DNA of 64,000 bases from JANXMY01 sp964251675. Its GTDB lineage: Bacteria > Armatimonadota > Armatimonadia > Armatimonadales > Capsulimonadaceae. Where the stretch lies: NCBI GenBank assembly GCA_964251675.1, contig CAXUKS010000011.1, positions 48,697 to 112,696 on the forward strand, in the 5' to 3' direction. The notes under the pieces were generated by a model. It was not told the DNA's origin. It saw only the letters and a list, made by a program, of their open reading frames with translations, and searched no databases. Every line of letters begins with the position of its first letter. The first letter of the stretch is position 1. Shown one piece after another: positions 1 to 8,202 of the stretch. Made by a program: the position numbers and the translations under genes.

Positions 1-76
1 TCTGGCCGCGCTCACCAACCGTTGCCGTGCCATAGAAATGGTCCTTCAAGCTGAATTCTTTGCCGGTCTTGCTCAT
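1..76 (-). CDS. AbrB/MazE/SpoVT-type DNA-binding protein, 5' end only
   Basis: Only the first 25 codons are inside the window, reading leftward from an ATG at 74-76. Residues 16-25 read GTATVGERGQ, the hallmark opening of the swapped-hairpin AbrB/SpoVT DNA-binding fold, which in this family normally continues as IVIP. Such proteins act as transition-state regulators or as antitoxins beside a toxin. No good ribosome binding site is visible. The gene is divergent from cysE. The family call rests on this short motif; the rest of the protein and any toxin partner lie outside the window. Confidence 0.6.
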   Translation of the reverse strand, partial: MSKTGKEFSLKDHFYGTATVGERGQ

Positions 77-268
77 GGGTGGATAACCTGTAGGGAATAT
101 ACTGGGCAGTTATGAAAGCGAAATGAAAACACAAAAATCATGTAAATCATACACATCATACTTATCATTGGCATTATGCGTGTTTGAACCGGGAATGTCA
201 AGCGGCTTTTGCGGATTGCGGAACTTTGAGAAACGCGGCTTTGTTCAACAAGCAAAGGGGCCAATCCC
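77..268. other. Divergent intergenic region between AbrB-type gene and cysE
   Basis: This AT-rich spacer separates two divergent genes and must hold both promoters. Around 138-172 it carries a run of short, loosely repeated cat/atca-type words that could be a regulator site, but no convincing -35/-10 pair could be fixed. The purine-rich stretch near 255-260 is the likely ribosome binding site of cysE. Confidence 0.4.
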
Positions 269-1063
269 GTGTTTCAGCATCTGCGCGAAGACATTCAGAC
301 GATTTTTACCAAAGACCCTGCCGCCCGCTCGGTGGCTGAAGTCTTGACCTACGCCGGGTTCTGGGCACTGTTTTTTCACCGGATTGCCCACCGCTTCTAC
401 GGGCGCGGCTGGTTTTTCCCGGCCCGCCTTTTGTCGCAGTATAGCCGCCTGGTCACAAACATCGAAATCCACCCCGGCGCGACCATCGGGCGGCGCTTTT
501 TTATTGACCACGGCGCGGGCGTCGTGATCGGTGAAACCGCTGTGATTGGCGATGATGTTTTGATGTATCATCAGGTCACGCTTGGCGGCACGTCGCTGAC
601 CAAAACCAAGCGGCATCCGACGGTCGGCAACAACGTCCTGCTCGGCATGGGGGCCAAAGTGCTGGGCAACATCACGGTCGGCGACGGCGCACGTATTGGC
701 GCTAACGCCGTCGTGACCCGAGACGTTCCCCCGAATACCAGCGTCGTTGGCGTGCCGGGGCGTATTCTGGTGCAGGACGGCCAGCATATCTCGGAGCGCA
801 CCACCGCGCAGGTCATGGACCAGGCCCTCGGCAATGCCGACCCGATGGGCGAGATCATCCGCCGGTCCCTGTCTGAAATTGAAGATTTGAAGTGCCGCTT
901 GCAGGCCGTCGAGGAAGAACAGCACCCGGACCGCCTCCTGCGTGCCCTGGACACGGTCTGGGGGAAAATCCCCGAAAAGTCGCTGACCGAGCAGTTCGAT
1001 GAAATCTGCGCCGATCATTACGCGCTCTCCCCGGAAGAAAACCTGTCCGGCGGAGGCATTTAA
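269..1063 (+). CDS. cysE: Serine O-acetyltransferase
   Basis: Cytoplasmic enzyme of cysteine synthesis that transfers acetyl from acetyl-CoA to L-serine to give O-acetylserine. The 264-residue protein starts at GTG 269, with aaagggg about 8 bases upstream. An N-terminal helical part (residues 1-60) is followed by a left-handed beta-helix of hexapeptide repeats (about 62-165). The Asp80-His81 pair in FFIDHGAG and His101 in YHQVTLGG match the CysE active site, and SVVGVPGRI (158-166) closes the repeat domain. A C-terminal tail of about 95 residues follows, with a probable helix near 200-220. The LD-carboxypeptidase gene begins one base after its stop, so the two are likely cotranscribed. Confidence 0.93.
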   Translation: MFQHLREDIQTIFTKDPAARSVAEVLTYAGFWALFFHRIAHRFYGRGWFFPARLLSQYSRLVTNIEIHPGATIGRRFFIDHGAGVVIGETAVIGDDVLMYHQVTLGGTSLTKTKRHPTVGNNVLLGMGAKVLGNITVGDGARIGANAVVTRDVPPNTSVVGVPGRILVQDGQHISERTTAQVMDQALGNADPMGEIIRRSLSEIEDLKCRLQAVEEEQHPDRLLRALDTVWGKIPEKSLTEQFDEICADHYALSPEENLSGGGI

Positions 1064-1064
1064 G

Positions 1065-1973
1065 ATGCGGCTGCCTCGACCTCTGCCGCCGGGTGGAACT
1101 ATCGGCATCGTCAACCCGTCCAGTCCCGTCGAGCCTGATTTGCTGGATGCGGGCATTGCGGCGTTGGAGGCACGCGGTTTCCGTGTCGTGACTGCTCCGC
1201 ATGTTCGCGCCCGCGACGGCCATCACGCGGGAACTCCTGCTCACCGTGCCGCAGACTTCACCGCGTTCTATGCTGACCCCGCCATTGACGCCGTCTGGTG
1301 CGCTCGTGGTGGCTCTTCGGCCCTGCGCCTCTGGCCCCTGCTGGAATGGCCGATGCTAGCCGCCCTGCCGCCCAAGATGGTGATTGGCTACTCGGACACG
1401 ACTTCTCTTCTAATCCCGCTTGTCCAGAAAGTCGGCACGGTCGCCCTGCACGGCCCGCTGGTTTTTGAGCTGGGCGAGATTGCCCCTGACGTGCTGGACT
1501 GGCAGTTGAAGCTGCTCCAATCGCCTGAACCCGCCGGACCTGTGCCGGGCCGCGCTGCTGACGTGCTGGTATCCGGCTGGGCCGAGGGGCCGCTCTGCGG
1601 CGGCTGCCTGTCGCTGGTCGCCGCGACGCTCGGCACACCGTATCAGATCGACACACGCGGCAAATTGCTGATCTTAGAAGATACTGATGAGGCCCCGCAT
1701 CGGGTGGAGCGGTATCTGGCGCAGTTCGCCGCCGCCGGGCTGTTCAAGGCCTCTGCCGGGGTCATCTTTGGCACGTCCACCGGGGCCGATGACACACGCA
1801 CCCTGCCCCTGCGCCAGATTTGGGCTGACGCCGTTCTGCCGTTCGGAAAGCCCGCCGTCCTCGGCTTCCCCTTCGGCCATGTGACCCCCAACTGCGCCCT
1901 GCCTCTCGGCGTTCGCGCCCGCCTCGACGCCGACACCGGGACGCTTACTTTGCTGGAACCGGCGGTGCAATGA
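1065..1973 (+). CDS. LD-carboxypeptidase, peptidase family S66
   Basis: Serine peptidase that removes the terminal D-alanine from murein tetrapeptides during cell-wall recycling, normally in the cytoplasm. The ATG at 1065 is preferred over an in-frame start at 999 inside cysE, because the conserved start PGGTIGIVNPSSP follows it directly. The Ser-Glu-His triad is visible: Ser110 in GYSDTTS, Glu205 in ILEDTDE and His272 in FPFGHVTPN. CARGGSSALR precedes the nucleophile where most members have ARGGYGAxR. Length (302 residues) is normal. Its stop overlaps the ATG of the next, broken reading frame. Confidence 0.88.
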   Translation: MRLPRPLPPGGTIGIVNPSSPVEPDLLDAGIAALEARGFRVVTAPHVRARDGHHAGTPAHRAADFTAFYADPAIDAVWCARGGSSALRLWPLLEWPMLAALPPKMVIGYSDTTSLLIPLVQKVGTVALHGPLVFELGEIAPDVLDWQLKLLQSPEPAGPVPGRAADVLVSGWAEGPLCGGCLSLVAATLGTPYQIDTRGKLLILEDTDEAPHRVERYLAQFAAAGLFKASAGVIFGTSTGADDTRTLPLRQIWADAVLPFGKPAVLGFPFGHVTPNCALPLGVRARLDADTGTLTLLEPAVQ

Positions 1974-2044
1974 CACGCGAACTGCTGCCGTTTTCGCTGG
2001 ACAGAATGTTTCTTGCCGTGCAGCGAGTGCGGCAAAGGCTGTAA
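1970..2044 (+). pseudogene. 5' fragment of nucleotidyltransferase-like gene cut by TAA
   Basis: An ATG at 1970 overlaps the ldcA stop in the coupled ATGA arrangement and gives 24 codons (ending RVRQRL) before TAA at 2042-2044. The same frame then reopens directly and encodes the rest of the family protein. The fragment and the downstream frame together read like one N-terminus, so the stop looks like a nonsense change or a base error. Confidence 0.55.
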
Positions 2045-2056
2045 CGCGCCTCTGAC

Positions 2057-2554
2057 GTGCTTTCCGAAGCCGGGCTGCTTTACGCCGTGATTGGGGCAAA
2101 TGCGGTCATGCTCTGGGTGGAGCAGCACGGCGAAGGCGGCGAGCGCAACACGCCCAACGTCGACTTTCTGGTGCGGCGGGCTGACCTCCTGCCGGTCACG
2201 GCGGCTTTGGAACGTGCCGGGTTCTGCCCGGACCCCGCCCGCCCGGACCTGTTCCGCGACGGCCCGACTGGCAGCCCGCGTACCCGCCTGCGTCTGCTGT
2301 TTGCCGGGGAAAAAGTGCGTGAAACCGACCTGCTGCCAGCCCCGGTGCTGACCGGCCTAGTCACTTTGCAGGGCTTCCCCGTCCTGCCGCTGGCCGCGCT
2401 TGTGCAAGCAACGCTGACGGCATGGCGGCTCGTAGACCGGGTGCATCTTATTGACTTGCTGGAAATAGGTTTGATTGATGCCTCCTGGGTCACTCGCTAC
2501 CCGCCCGAACTTGGAGCGCGTCTGCAAATGCTGGTTGACGACCCGGACGGATAA
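2057..2554 (+). CDS. Nucleotidyltransferase-fold protein (nucleotidyl transferase AbiEii/MJ-type), probably N-terminally truncated
   Basis: The 165-residue frame (GTG at 2057) contains YAVIGANAVMLWV, matching the family's VVGGNAV segment, then NVDFLVRRADL where members carry the metal-binding DVD. It also has LFAGEKVRE, FPVLPLAALV and HLIDLLEIGLIDASW, as in small nucleotidyltransferase-like proteins of Planctomycetes and Armatimonadota that often lie beside other genes as orphans. The usual DVD appears as NVD, so one acidic ligand may be lost. The natural start is probably the ATG at 1970, cut off by a TAA. No ribosome binding site precedes 2057. Function unknown; it may be inactive. Confidence 0.6.
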   Translation: MLSEAGLLYAVIGANAVMLWVEQHGEGGERNTPNVDFLVRRADLLPVTAALERAGFCPDPARPDLFRDGPTGSPRTRLRLLFAGEKVRETDLLPAPVLTGLVTLQGFPVLPLAALVQATLTAWRLVDRVHLIDLLEIGLIDASWVTRYPPELGARLQMLVDDPDG

Positions 2555-2585
2555 ATAGGCAGAAATTTGGGGTAAACTAAGAGAG

Positions 2586-4268
2586 ATGACTAAACAACGC
2601 AAGATTTTCCTTTTTTCACTGATTGGCCTCTGCGTGCTGGGCGCGATCATCTACCAGCAGGTACAGAGCGCCAAAGCCGCCAGCCAGATCAATTACCGTA
2701 CTGCCGTCGCCACCGACGGCGATGTGACCGATGCCGTGGAAGCCAGCGGCGTGGTGCAGCCGCTGACCACTGTGGATGTCAAATCACGGGCGGGCGGGCG
2801 TCTGATCAAGCTCAATGTCGATGTCGGCTCTCCCATCAAGCCTGGCACGCTGATTGGCCGCATCGATCCCTCCGACACGCTTTCCGCCTACAACCAATCG
2901 CAAGCCGATCTGACCACTGCCCGCGCCCGGCTGTCTCAGACCCAGCAGCAGGCCCGGATGTCCGGCACACAGGATACGCTTTCCGTGTCCGGAGCGCAGC
3001 AGGCCGTGTTGGCCGCGCAGGCCAAGCTGGCCCAGGCGCAGGCGCAGTCCACGGCCCAGCCCGCGCTGACCCAGAGCAGCATTGCCCAGGCCAAAGCCAG
3101 CCTCGCTGCCGCCACCCAGCAGTACCAGCAGCTTCAGGCCGCCACCAACCCTCAGGCCCGCGCCGCCGCGCAGGCCGACAATGCTCAGGCCAAAGCGACT
3201 GTCGCTGCCGCCGATGCCGCGTACAGCCGCCAAAATCAGCTTCTCAAAAAAGGATTTGTCGCCCAGCAGGCCGTGGACACCGCCCTGGCTGCCCGCGATG
3301 TCGCCCGTGCCACACTGGCCCAGACCCAGCAGCGGCTCCAGACCATTGATGCCGACCAGAAAGCCGCCCTCGCCGCCGCTGCCGCACGGGTCAGCCAGGC
3401 CAAAGGCGCACTGGCCTCAGCGCAGGCGGGACGCTACGAAATCGGGACGCGCCAGCAGGATGTGGATGCCGCCCGCGCCGCGCTCAGTCAGGCGCGGGTG
3501 TCTCTGCAAAACGCCCAGGCGGGCCTCATGCAGGGCAGCATCCGGCAGTCCGATATTCAGGCCGCGCAGGCGTCGGTCTCCAAAGCGCAGGCGGAAGTCA
3601 ACAACCGCTCGGTGCAGCTTCACGATGCCACGATTTATGCCCCCCGCAGCGGTGTCATTCTGCAAAAGTATGTCGAAGAAGGCACGATTATCACCAGCGG
3701 TCAGTCCCAGTCCTCCGATGGCACGAAAATCGTTCAGATCGGCGATGTCAGCACGCTCTATATTGATGTCAGCGTGGACGAATCCGATGTCGGCAAAATC
3801 CATCTTAACCAGAAAGTGCTGATTGCGCTTGACGCCGTGCCTGATTCCAAGCCCAGTGGCCGCGTCGTTCGCATCGACCCGCAAGCCATTAACGACCGTG
3901 ATGTGACTACGGTTCACGTCCGCGTCCAAATCCAGAAGCCTGACTCGGCCATCAAGCCCGGTATGAACGCCACCTGTCAGTTTATCCTGCGCGATGTGCA
4001 CAACGTATTAGTCGTTCCCAGCGACGCCGTCAAAGAAGGCCGCGACGGCGCAAACAGCGTGCGCGTGCTCGATAAAGACGGCAAAGCCGTGGCACGCTCC
4101 GTGGAGGTCGGCGTCGTTGGCAGCGACAAGACTGAGATCAAGAAGGGTCTTCAAGCCGGAGACAAAGTGGTTCTCGGCATCATCTCCTCCGATGGCGGCG
4201 GCGATGGCGGCGGCGGCGATGCCAAAGGCGGCGGGTCTCCCGGTGGCGGGGGACGCGGTGGGCGATAG
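2586..4268 (+). CDS. Efflux RND/MacA-type periplasmic adaptor (HlyD family)
   Basis: Membrane-fusion adaptor linking an inner-membrane ABC transporter to an outer-membrane channel. Visible in order: an N-terminal anchor (about 5-22), a first lipoyl half with GGRLIKLNVDVGSPI, a long Ala/Gln-rich coiled-coil hairpin (about 100-345), a second lipoyl half with APRSGVILQKYVEEG, a beta-barrel, and a membrane-proximal domain. A tail of about 24 residues is almost all Gly with a few Asp, Ser, Pro and Arg. At 560 residues it is longer than a typical MacA (about 370-400), mainly through the hairpin and tail. The permease and ATPase follow on the same strand. No TolC gene is in the window. Confidence 0.88.
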   Translation: MTKQRKIFLFSLIGLCVLGAIIYQQVQSAKAASQINYRTAVATDGDVTDAVEASGVVQPLTTVDVKSRAGGRLIKLNVDVGSPIKPGTLIGRIDPSDTLSAYNQSQADLTTARARLSQTQQQARMSGTQDTLSVSGAQQAVLAAQAKLAQAQAQSTAQPALTQSSIAQAKASLAAATQQYQQLQAATNPQARAAAQADNAQAKATVAAADAAYSRQNQLLKKGFVAQQAVDTALAARDVARATLAQTQQRLQTIDADQKAALAAAAARVSQAKGALASAQAGRYEIGTRQQDVDAARAALSQARVSLQNAQAGLMQGSIRQSDIQAAQASVSKAQAEVNNRSVQLHDATIYAPRSGVILQKYVEEGTIITSGQSQSSDGTKIVQIGDVSTLYIDVSVDESDVGKIHLNQKVLIALDAVPDSKPSGRVVRIDPQAINDRDVTTVHVRVQIQKPDSAIKPGMNATCQFILRDVHNVLVVPSDAVKEGRDGANSVRVLDKDGKAVARSVEVGVVGSDKTEIKKGLQAGDKVVLGIISSDGGGDGGGGDAKGGGSPGGGGRGGR

Positions 4269-4282
4269 AGCAGCAACGAAAA

Positions 4283-4410
4283 CACGGGGCTGAACCCCCG
4301 TGCTTTAAAAACAAGCCCCCGCCTTCGCGGGCGAAGATAAATGAGGACAGGCACTTCTGATGCCCTTACCCCCGGAATTTGCCCTTTAAAGCATACGGTT
4401 TAGCCCCGTG
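4283..4410. repeat. Large extragenic palindrome, class A (four-hairpin element)
   Basis: A 128-base imperfect inverted repeat between adaptor and permease. The left arm starts cacggggctgaacccccgtg, then has a second hairpin cccgccttcgcggg; the right arm, more decayed, ends ggtttagccccgtg. The left arm is almost the same as the complement of the right arm of the copy at 14219-14349, so the two are members of one repeat family. The gene's apparent earlier start at 4379 lies inside this element. Confidence 0.85.
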
Positions 4411-4435
4411 TGCCCTTTCGGTTAGAAAGCCAGCC

Positions 4436-5770
4436 ATGAGCACACTGCTCCAAAAGCCAGAAATCCAGACGCCTGAACCGAGTGCGCCCGGGCGGCCTGA
4501 AGCCCCCGCGCCGCATCGGTTCCAGAAAAACCGCACGCCTGCGCTGAACCTGAGCGAATGCGTCCACATCGCCCTGCAGGGGCTGGCCGCCAACAAAATG
4601 CGGGCAATGCTGACCATGCTTGGCATTATCATCGGTGTTGGTGCGGTCATCACTATGATTGCCGTGGGGCAGGGGGCGCGGCAAAAAACGCTGGGCCAGA
4701 TTCAGGCGCTCGGGACCAATGTCTTGATTATCCAGTCCGGTCAGACCAAATCCGGCGGCGTCTTCGGCGGAGCGGGGTCAGGCCGCAACATCACGTTTGA
4801 GGACCTGGATGCTATTCTCAAAAAATGCCCCGCCGTCGTCGCCGTCACCGGCGAAGACATCACGCAGGCGCAGGTCAAAGGCGGCAGCACCAACACCAAC
4901 ACTAGTGTGATCGGCATCGGGGCCGACTATGCGGATATTCGCAATTTCACCCTCGCCAATGGCCGCAACTTCACCCAGCGCGACATTCGGGGCCGCTCGC
5001 CGGTCTGCATTCTTGGCGCAAAAGTGGCAACGGACTTCTTCAAAGACAAGTCGCCTCTGGAACAGCGTATTCGCATCAATTCCATGTCGTACCGCGTCGT
5101 CGGCGTCATGGCCCGCAAAGGGCAGGTCGGCTCGCAGAATGCCGACGATCAGGTGTTTTTGCCCCTCAGCACATTCCAGCACAGGCTGGGCCGCTGGTGG
5201 TGGCGAGGCCGCGTGGCAACTGCCGACATTCAGGCTGTCAGTGCCGCGCAGATGGACGAGGCAGCCCGTCAGGTCACGGCCCTGATGCGCCAGCAGCACC
5301 GGCGCAAGCCCGAGCAGCCAGATGACATCACGATCAACAACCAGGCCGAAATTGCCGCTGTCGCCGAGCAGACCACGCGCACGTTTACCTTCCTGCTGGC
5401 CTCCATCGCGGGCGTCTCGCTGCTGGTCGGCGGCATTGGCATTATGAACATCATGCTGGTGTCGGTGACCGAGCGCACCCGCGAAATCGGCGTTCGCAAG
5501 GCCATCGGAGCCAAACGGCGCGACATCCTGTGGCAATTTTTGATTGAAAGCGTTGTGCTGTCACTGCTCGGCGGGGTCATTGGCATTGCCCTCGGCACGG
5601 GCGGGGCGCTGCTATTGGGCCATTTCAGCAGCGACTACACGCCGATTTTGACTCTACCGCCTGTCTTGCTGGCCTTCGGCTTCGCGGCTGGAGTCGGCAT
5701 CTTCTTCGGCTTCTACCCCGCGCAGAAAGCCTCCCGCCTCACGCCGATTGAAGCCCTGCGGCACGAGTAG
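4436..5770 (+). CDS. MacB-type ABC transporter permease (FtsX family)
   Basis: Inner-membrane subunit that works as a mechanotransmitter rather than a channel. The ATG at 4436 is chosen because the longer frame from 4379 runs into palindromic repeat. After a Pro-rich cytoplasmic leader comes a first membrane helix (MRAMLTMLGIIIGVGAVITM), a periplasmic MacB_PCD domain, then three helices in the FtsX domain with GGIGIMNIMLVSVTERTREI and VRKAIGAKRRDI, typical of MacB. Canonical MacB has the ATPase fused in front of this part; here the ATPase is a separate downstream gene. The substrate cannot be told from sequence. Confidence 0.88.
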   Translation: MSTLLQKPEIQTPEPSAPGRPEAPAPHRFQKNRTPALNLSECVHIALQGLAANKMRAMLTMLGIIIGVGAVITMIAVGQGARQKTLGQIQALGTNVLIIQSGQTKSGGVFGGAGSGRNITFEDLDAILKKCPAVVAVTGEDITQAQVKGGSTNTNTSVIGIGADYADIRNFTLANGRNFTQRDIRGRSPVCILGAKVATDFFKDKSPLEQRIRINSMSYRVVGVMARKGQVGSQNADDQVFLPLSTFQHRLGRWWWRGRVATADIQAVSAAQMDEAARQVTALMRQQHRRKPEQPDDITINNQAEIAAVAEQTTRTFTFLLASIAGVSLLVGGIGIMNIMLVSVTERTREIGVRKAIGAKRRDILWQFLIESVVLSLLGGVIGIALGTGGALLLGHFSSDYTPILTLPPVLLAFGFAAGVGIFFGFYPAQKASRLTPIEALRHE

Positions 5771-5777
5771 CAAGTTT

Positions 5778-5918
5778 GCCGGGGGTATAAAACCCCCGGC
5801 AGGAAGTTCAGTCGCCCTCCGGGCGGAAGAATAAGACGAAGAGACTGCCAATGGCCGCAGGCTCTTCTCTTTCGTCCGCAGGACGCCTCTCCTAGCGAGG
5901 GGTTTTCAACCCCTCGCG
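5778..5918. repeat. Large extragenic palindrome, mixed class (inside efflux operon)
   Basis: A four-hairpin element between the permease and ATPase genes. It starts with gccgggggtataaaaccccc and a cgccctccgggcg hairpin. It then has a spacer with cgtccgcaggacg and ends with cgaggggttttcaacccctcg. The right end matches class B copies at 29168 and 61933, while the left outer hairpin differs. It lies within a presumed operon, so it is unlikely to act as a full terminator. Confidence 0.8.
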
Positions 5919-5938
5919 CTTTGCCCTGCGTTTTAACT

Positions 5939-6637
5939 ATGATCACACTCACTGACATCACTAAAACCTATCAGACCGGCAGCATGGCGCTAACGGTCCT
6001 CAAGGGCATCACGCTGACCATTGGGGCGGGAGAAATGGTGGCGATTATGGGGCCGTCGGGGTCGGGCAAGTCCACGCTGATGAACATTATCGGCTGCCTG
6101 GACCAGCCGACTTCGGGGTCCTATGCGCTCGACGGCTTTGAAGTCGCCAATTTGGACGAAAACACGCTGGCCGAAATCCGCAACGTCACGCTCGGCTTTG
6201 TCTTTCAGCAGTTCAACCTGCTGGCCCGCACGACGGCCCTGCGGAACGTGGAGCTGCCACTGATTTACTCAGGGGAGCGGGACCGCGAGGAAAAGGCCAA
6301 GCGGGCACTGGCCCGCGTCGGCCTTTCCGACCGGATGGACCACACCCCCGCGCAGTTGTCCGGCGGCCAGCAGCAGCGCGTCGCTATTGCCCGCGCCATT
6401 GTCAACAACCCGCCCATCCTGTTTGGCGATGAGCCGACCGGTGCTTTGGACAGCCGAACGGGCGAGGAGATTATGGGGATTTTTCAGGGCCTGAACAACG
6501 AGGGAAAGACAGTCGTTCTCGTGACCCATGAGGAAGACATTGCCGAACATTGCCACCGCATCCTGCGCTTCCGCGATGGCAACATCGTCAGCGATGAGCC
6601 GGTCAAAGACCGGCGGATTGCGCCGGTAGTGGCGTGA
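5939..6637 (+). CDS. MacB/LolD-type ABC transporter ATP-binding protein
   Basis: ATPase that drives the MacB-type permease upstream. The ATG at 5939 starts MITLTDITKTY; an earlier in-frame TTG at 5921 lies at the edge of the palindrome and is not favoured. Motifs are complete: Walker A GPSGSGKST (38-46), Q-loop FVFQQFNLLAR, signature LSGGQ (140-144), Walker B ILFGDE ending at Glu165, D-loop GALDS and His197 in LVTHEED. At 232 residues it is the normal stand-alone size for the MacB/LolD group. It ends 19 bases from a convergent gene. Confidence 0.93.
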   Translation: MITLTDITKTYQTGSMALTVLKGITLTIGAGEMVAIMGPSGSGKSTLMNIIGCLDQPTSGSYALDGFEVANLDENTLAEIRNVTLGFVFQQFNLLARTTALRNVELPLIYSGERDREEKAKRALARVGLSDRMDHTPAQLSGGQQQRVAIARAIVNNPPILFGDEPTGALDSRTGEEIMGIFQGLNNEGKTVVLVTHEEDIAEHCHRILRFRDGNIVSDEPVKDRRIAPVVA

Positions 6638-6656
6638 TGATGACCTATCTATCCCG

Positions 6657-7139
6657 TCATTGCCGAAGACTGTACATATACTCCCGGTAGGCTCTCTCCA
6701 CGGCCTCGTGCCGTTCCCGGTAGAGGGTCAGGGCAGTGGGGCTTGCCACTGGAACGGAACTACCAAGAAGCGAAACCGTTGCAGAGAGAGTGTCCACGGG
6801 CCACTTGAATAGGTGGATACTGAAAAAGTTCGTTACATACCCTGCCGGGTCAGGGCACAGTAGGAATACTTCTATCAAGACGCCTTGCTGCCGGTAGGCG
6901 CGTTTATGTGAGAACCGCTTTTCTTCAATCTCTTCCGCATTGTCATGCGTCCGCAAAAATCTGTCCAAACCGGAGAAGTCAACTGCGGGATACAACAGGT
7001 CGATATCGAGGTGGGGGCCGGGTGGGCGCAGACCAAACAGCTCTTCTGCCCACCCGCCAAAGGCCCAAACAGGGACCCCCTCCGTTTCCAATTCCCGGAG
7101 CGTGTCAGCCAAAAATTGCCGCGTGTTCCGCTCACACAT
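6657..7139 (-). CDS. Aminoglycoside nucleotidyltransferase-like protein (ANT(2'')/LinB type fold)
   Basis: A 160-residue protein with the small nucleotidyltransferase fold seen in ANT(2'') and lincosamide nucleotidyltransferases. It has VWAFGGWAEELFGLRP, then HLDIDLLYP carrying the metal-binding DID pair, and a distant acidic residue in IEVFLL. It starts at ATG 7139, three bases after the isomerase stop, so it is the last gene of a cdd-isomerase-nucleotidyltransferase run. Resistance should not be assumed: many chromosomal members have no known substrate. Confidence 0.65.
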   Translation of the reverse strand: MCERNTRQFLADTLRELETEGVPVWAFGGWAEELFGLRPPGPHLDIDLLYPAVDFSGLDRFLRTHDNAEEIEEKRFSHKRAYRQQGVLIEVFLLCPDPAGYVTNFFSIHLFKWPVDTLSATVSLLGSSVPVASPTALTLYRERHEAVERAYREYMYSLRQ

Positions 7140-7142
7140 CGG

Positions 7143-8129
7143 TCAATCCTTCGCCCAGAACATCTCGCCGGGCGGCTCGGCGATCACCGACGCTTTCAGA
7201 GTCTCCATCGCCTTCTTTAAACCCTCTGTCGTGGACATCAGGCTGTCTTCATGCTCAATGGACAGCACATCGTCGTAGCCAATCATCCGCAGATTAGACA
7301 CGAAATCCCGCCACCAGCTCAGCGTATGGCCGTAGCCGACGGCGCGGAAGGTCCAGGAGCGGCCCAGTACATCGCCGTAGGATTTCGTATCCAGCGTGCC
7401 GTTAATGGCTGCGTTGTAGGGGTCAATCCGTGTGTCTTTGGCATGGACATGAAAGATGGCCCCTGCCGCGCCCAGATGCCGGACAGCGGCAATCGGGTCA
7501 ATGCCCTGCCACCAGAAGTGCGAAGGGTCGAAGTTCGCCCCGATCTGCGGCCCGGCGGCGTCGCGCAGTCTCAGGATAGTTTCGGGGTTGTAGACCAAGA
7601 AGCCCGGATGCGCTTCAATGGCGAACTTGACGTTATGCTCTTTCAGAAAGCGGTTCTGCTTGCGCCAGTAGGGGATAGCGACTTTCTTCCACTGGTAGTC
7701 TAAAATGTCCCGGAACTCGTCGGGCCAGGCGCAGGTCACCCAGTTCGGGTTCTTGGCGCGGGGGCTGTCGCCGGGGCAGCCAGAGAAGCCGTTGACCACA
7801 GACAGGTCCAACTTCTCCGCCAGCAGAACGGCATTCTCGAATGCTTTGCCGTGCTCCTCGGCGATAGCCCGGTCGGGGTGCAGCGGGTTGCCATGCACCG
7901 AGAGTGAGTCGAGAGTCAGCCCCCGGCTTTCAATCGCGTGACGCAGTTTTTTCCGGGCGCCCTCGTCACTGAGGAGCTTCTCCACGCCGCCCATGTCATC
8001 AAGATGCCGCGAGCCGGGATAGGCTCCCGCGCCGAACTCCACGGCCTGAATGCCGCTTTCGGCGATAATATCCAGCGCCTCTTCCAGCGGCTTGTCGTGG
8101 AACAGCGCCGTAAAAATTCCGATCTTCAT
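7143..8129 (-). CDS. Sugar phosphate isomerase/epimerase (xylose isomerase-like TIM barrel)
   Basis: A 328-residue AP-endonuclease-2-type TIM barrel. The ATG at 8129 gives MKIGIFTALFHDKPLEEAL, and ggagg lies 10-15 bases upstream; a longer open frame to 8315 has no family likeness. Likely metal ligands lie in VEFGAG, FAIEAHPG, NFDPSHFWWQG, IFHVHAKDT and LSIEHEDS, the Glu/Asp/His positions that bind a divalent ion in this family. Such enzymes act on sugars, inositols or hydroxypyruvate; the substrate here is unknown. It lies between cdd and a nucleotidyltransferase-like gene. Confidence 0.82.
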   Translation of the reverse strand: MKIGIFTALFHDKPLEEALDIIAESGIQAVEFGAGAYPGSRHLDDMGGVEKLLSDEGARKKLRHAIESRGLTLDSLSVHGNPLHPDRAIAEEHGKAFENAVLLAEKLDLSVVNGFSGCPGDSPRAKNPNWVTCAWPDEFRDILDYQWKKVAIPYWRKQNRFLKEHNVKFAIEAHPGFLVYNPETILRLRDAAGPQIGANFDPSHFWWQGIDPIAAVRHLGAAGAIFHVHAKDTRIDPYNAAINGTLDTKSYGDVLGRSWTFRAVGYGHTLSWWRDFVSNLRMIGYDDVLSIEHEDSLMSTTEGLKKAMETLKASVIAEPPGEMFWAKD

Positions 8130-8202
8130 TGGGGAAAAGCCTCCATAGTCATTAAGCCGCAGGTTCCACACGCGGGGAGCATTTTCCTGCTTTGAGAGCT
8201 TT

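Noticed and set aside
6657..7139. Antibiotic resistance gene
   Set aside because: Only the general nucleotidyltransferase fold is supported; chromosomal context with cdd and a sugar isomerase gives no sign of resistance.
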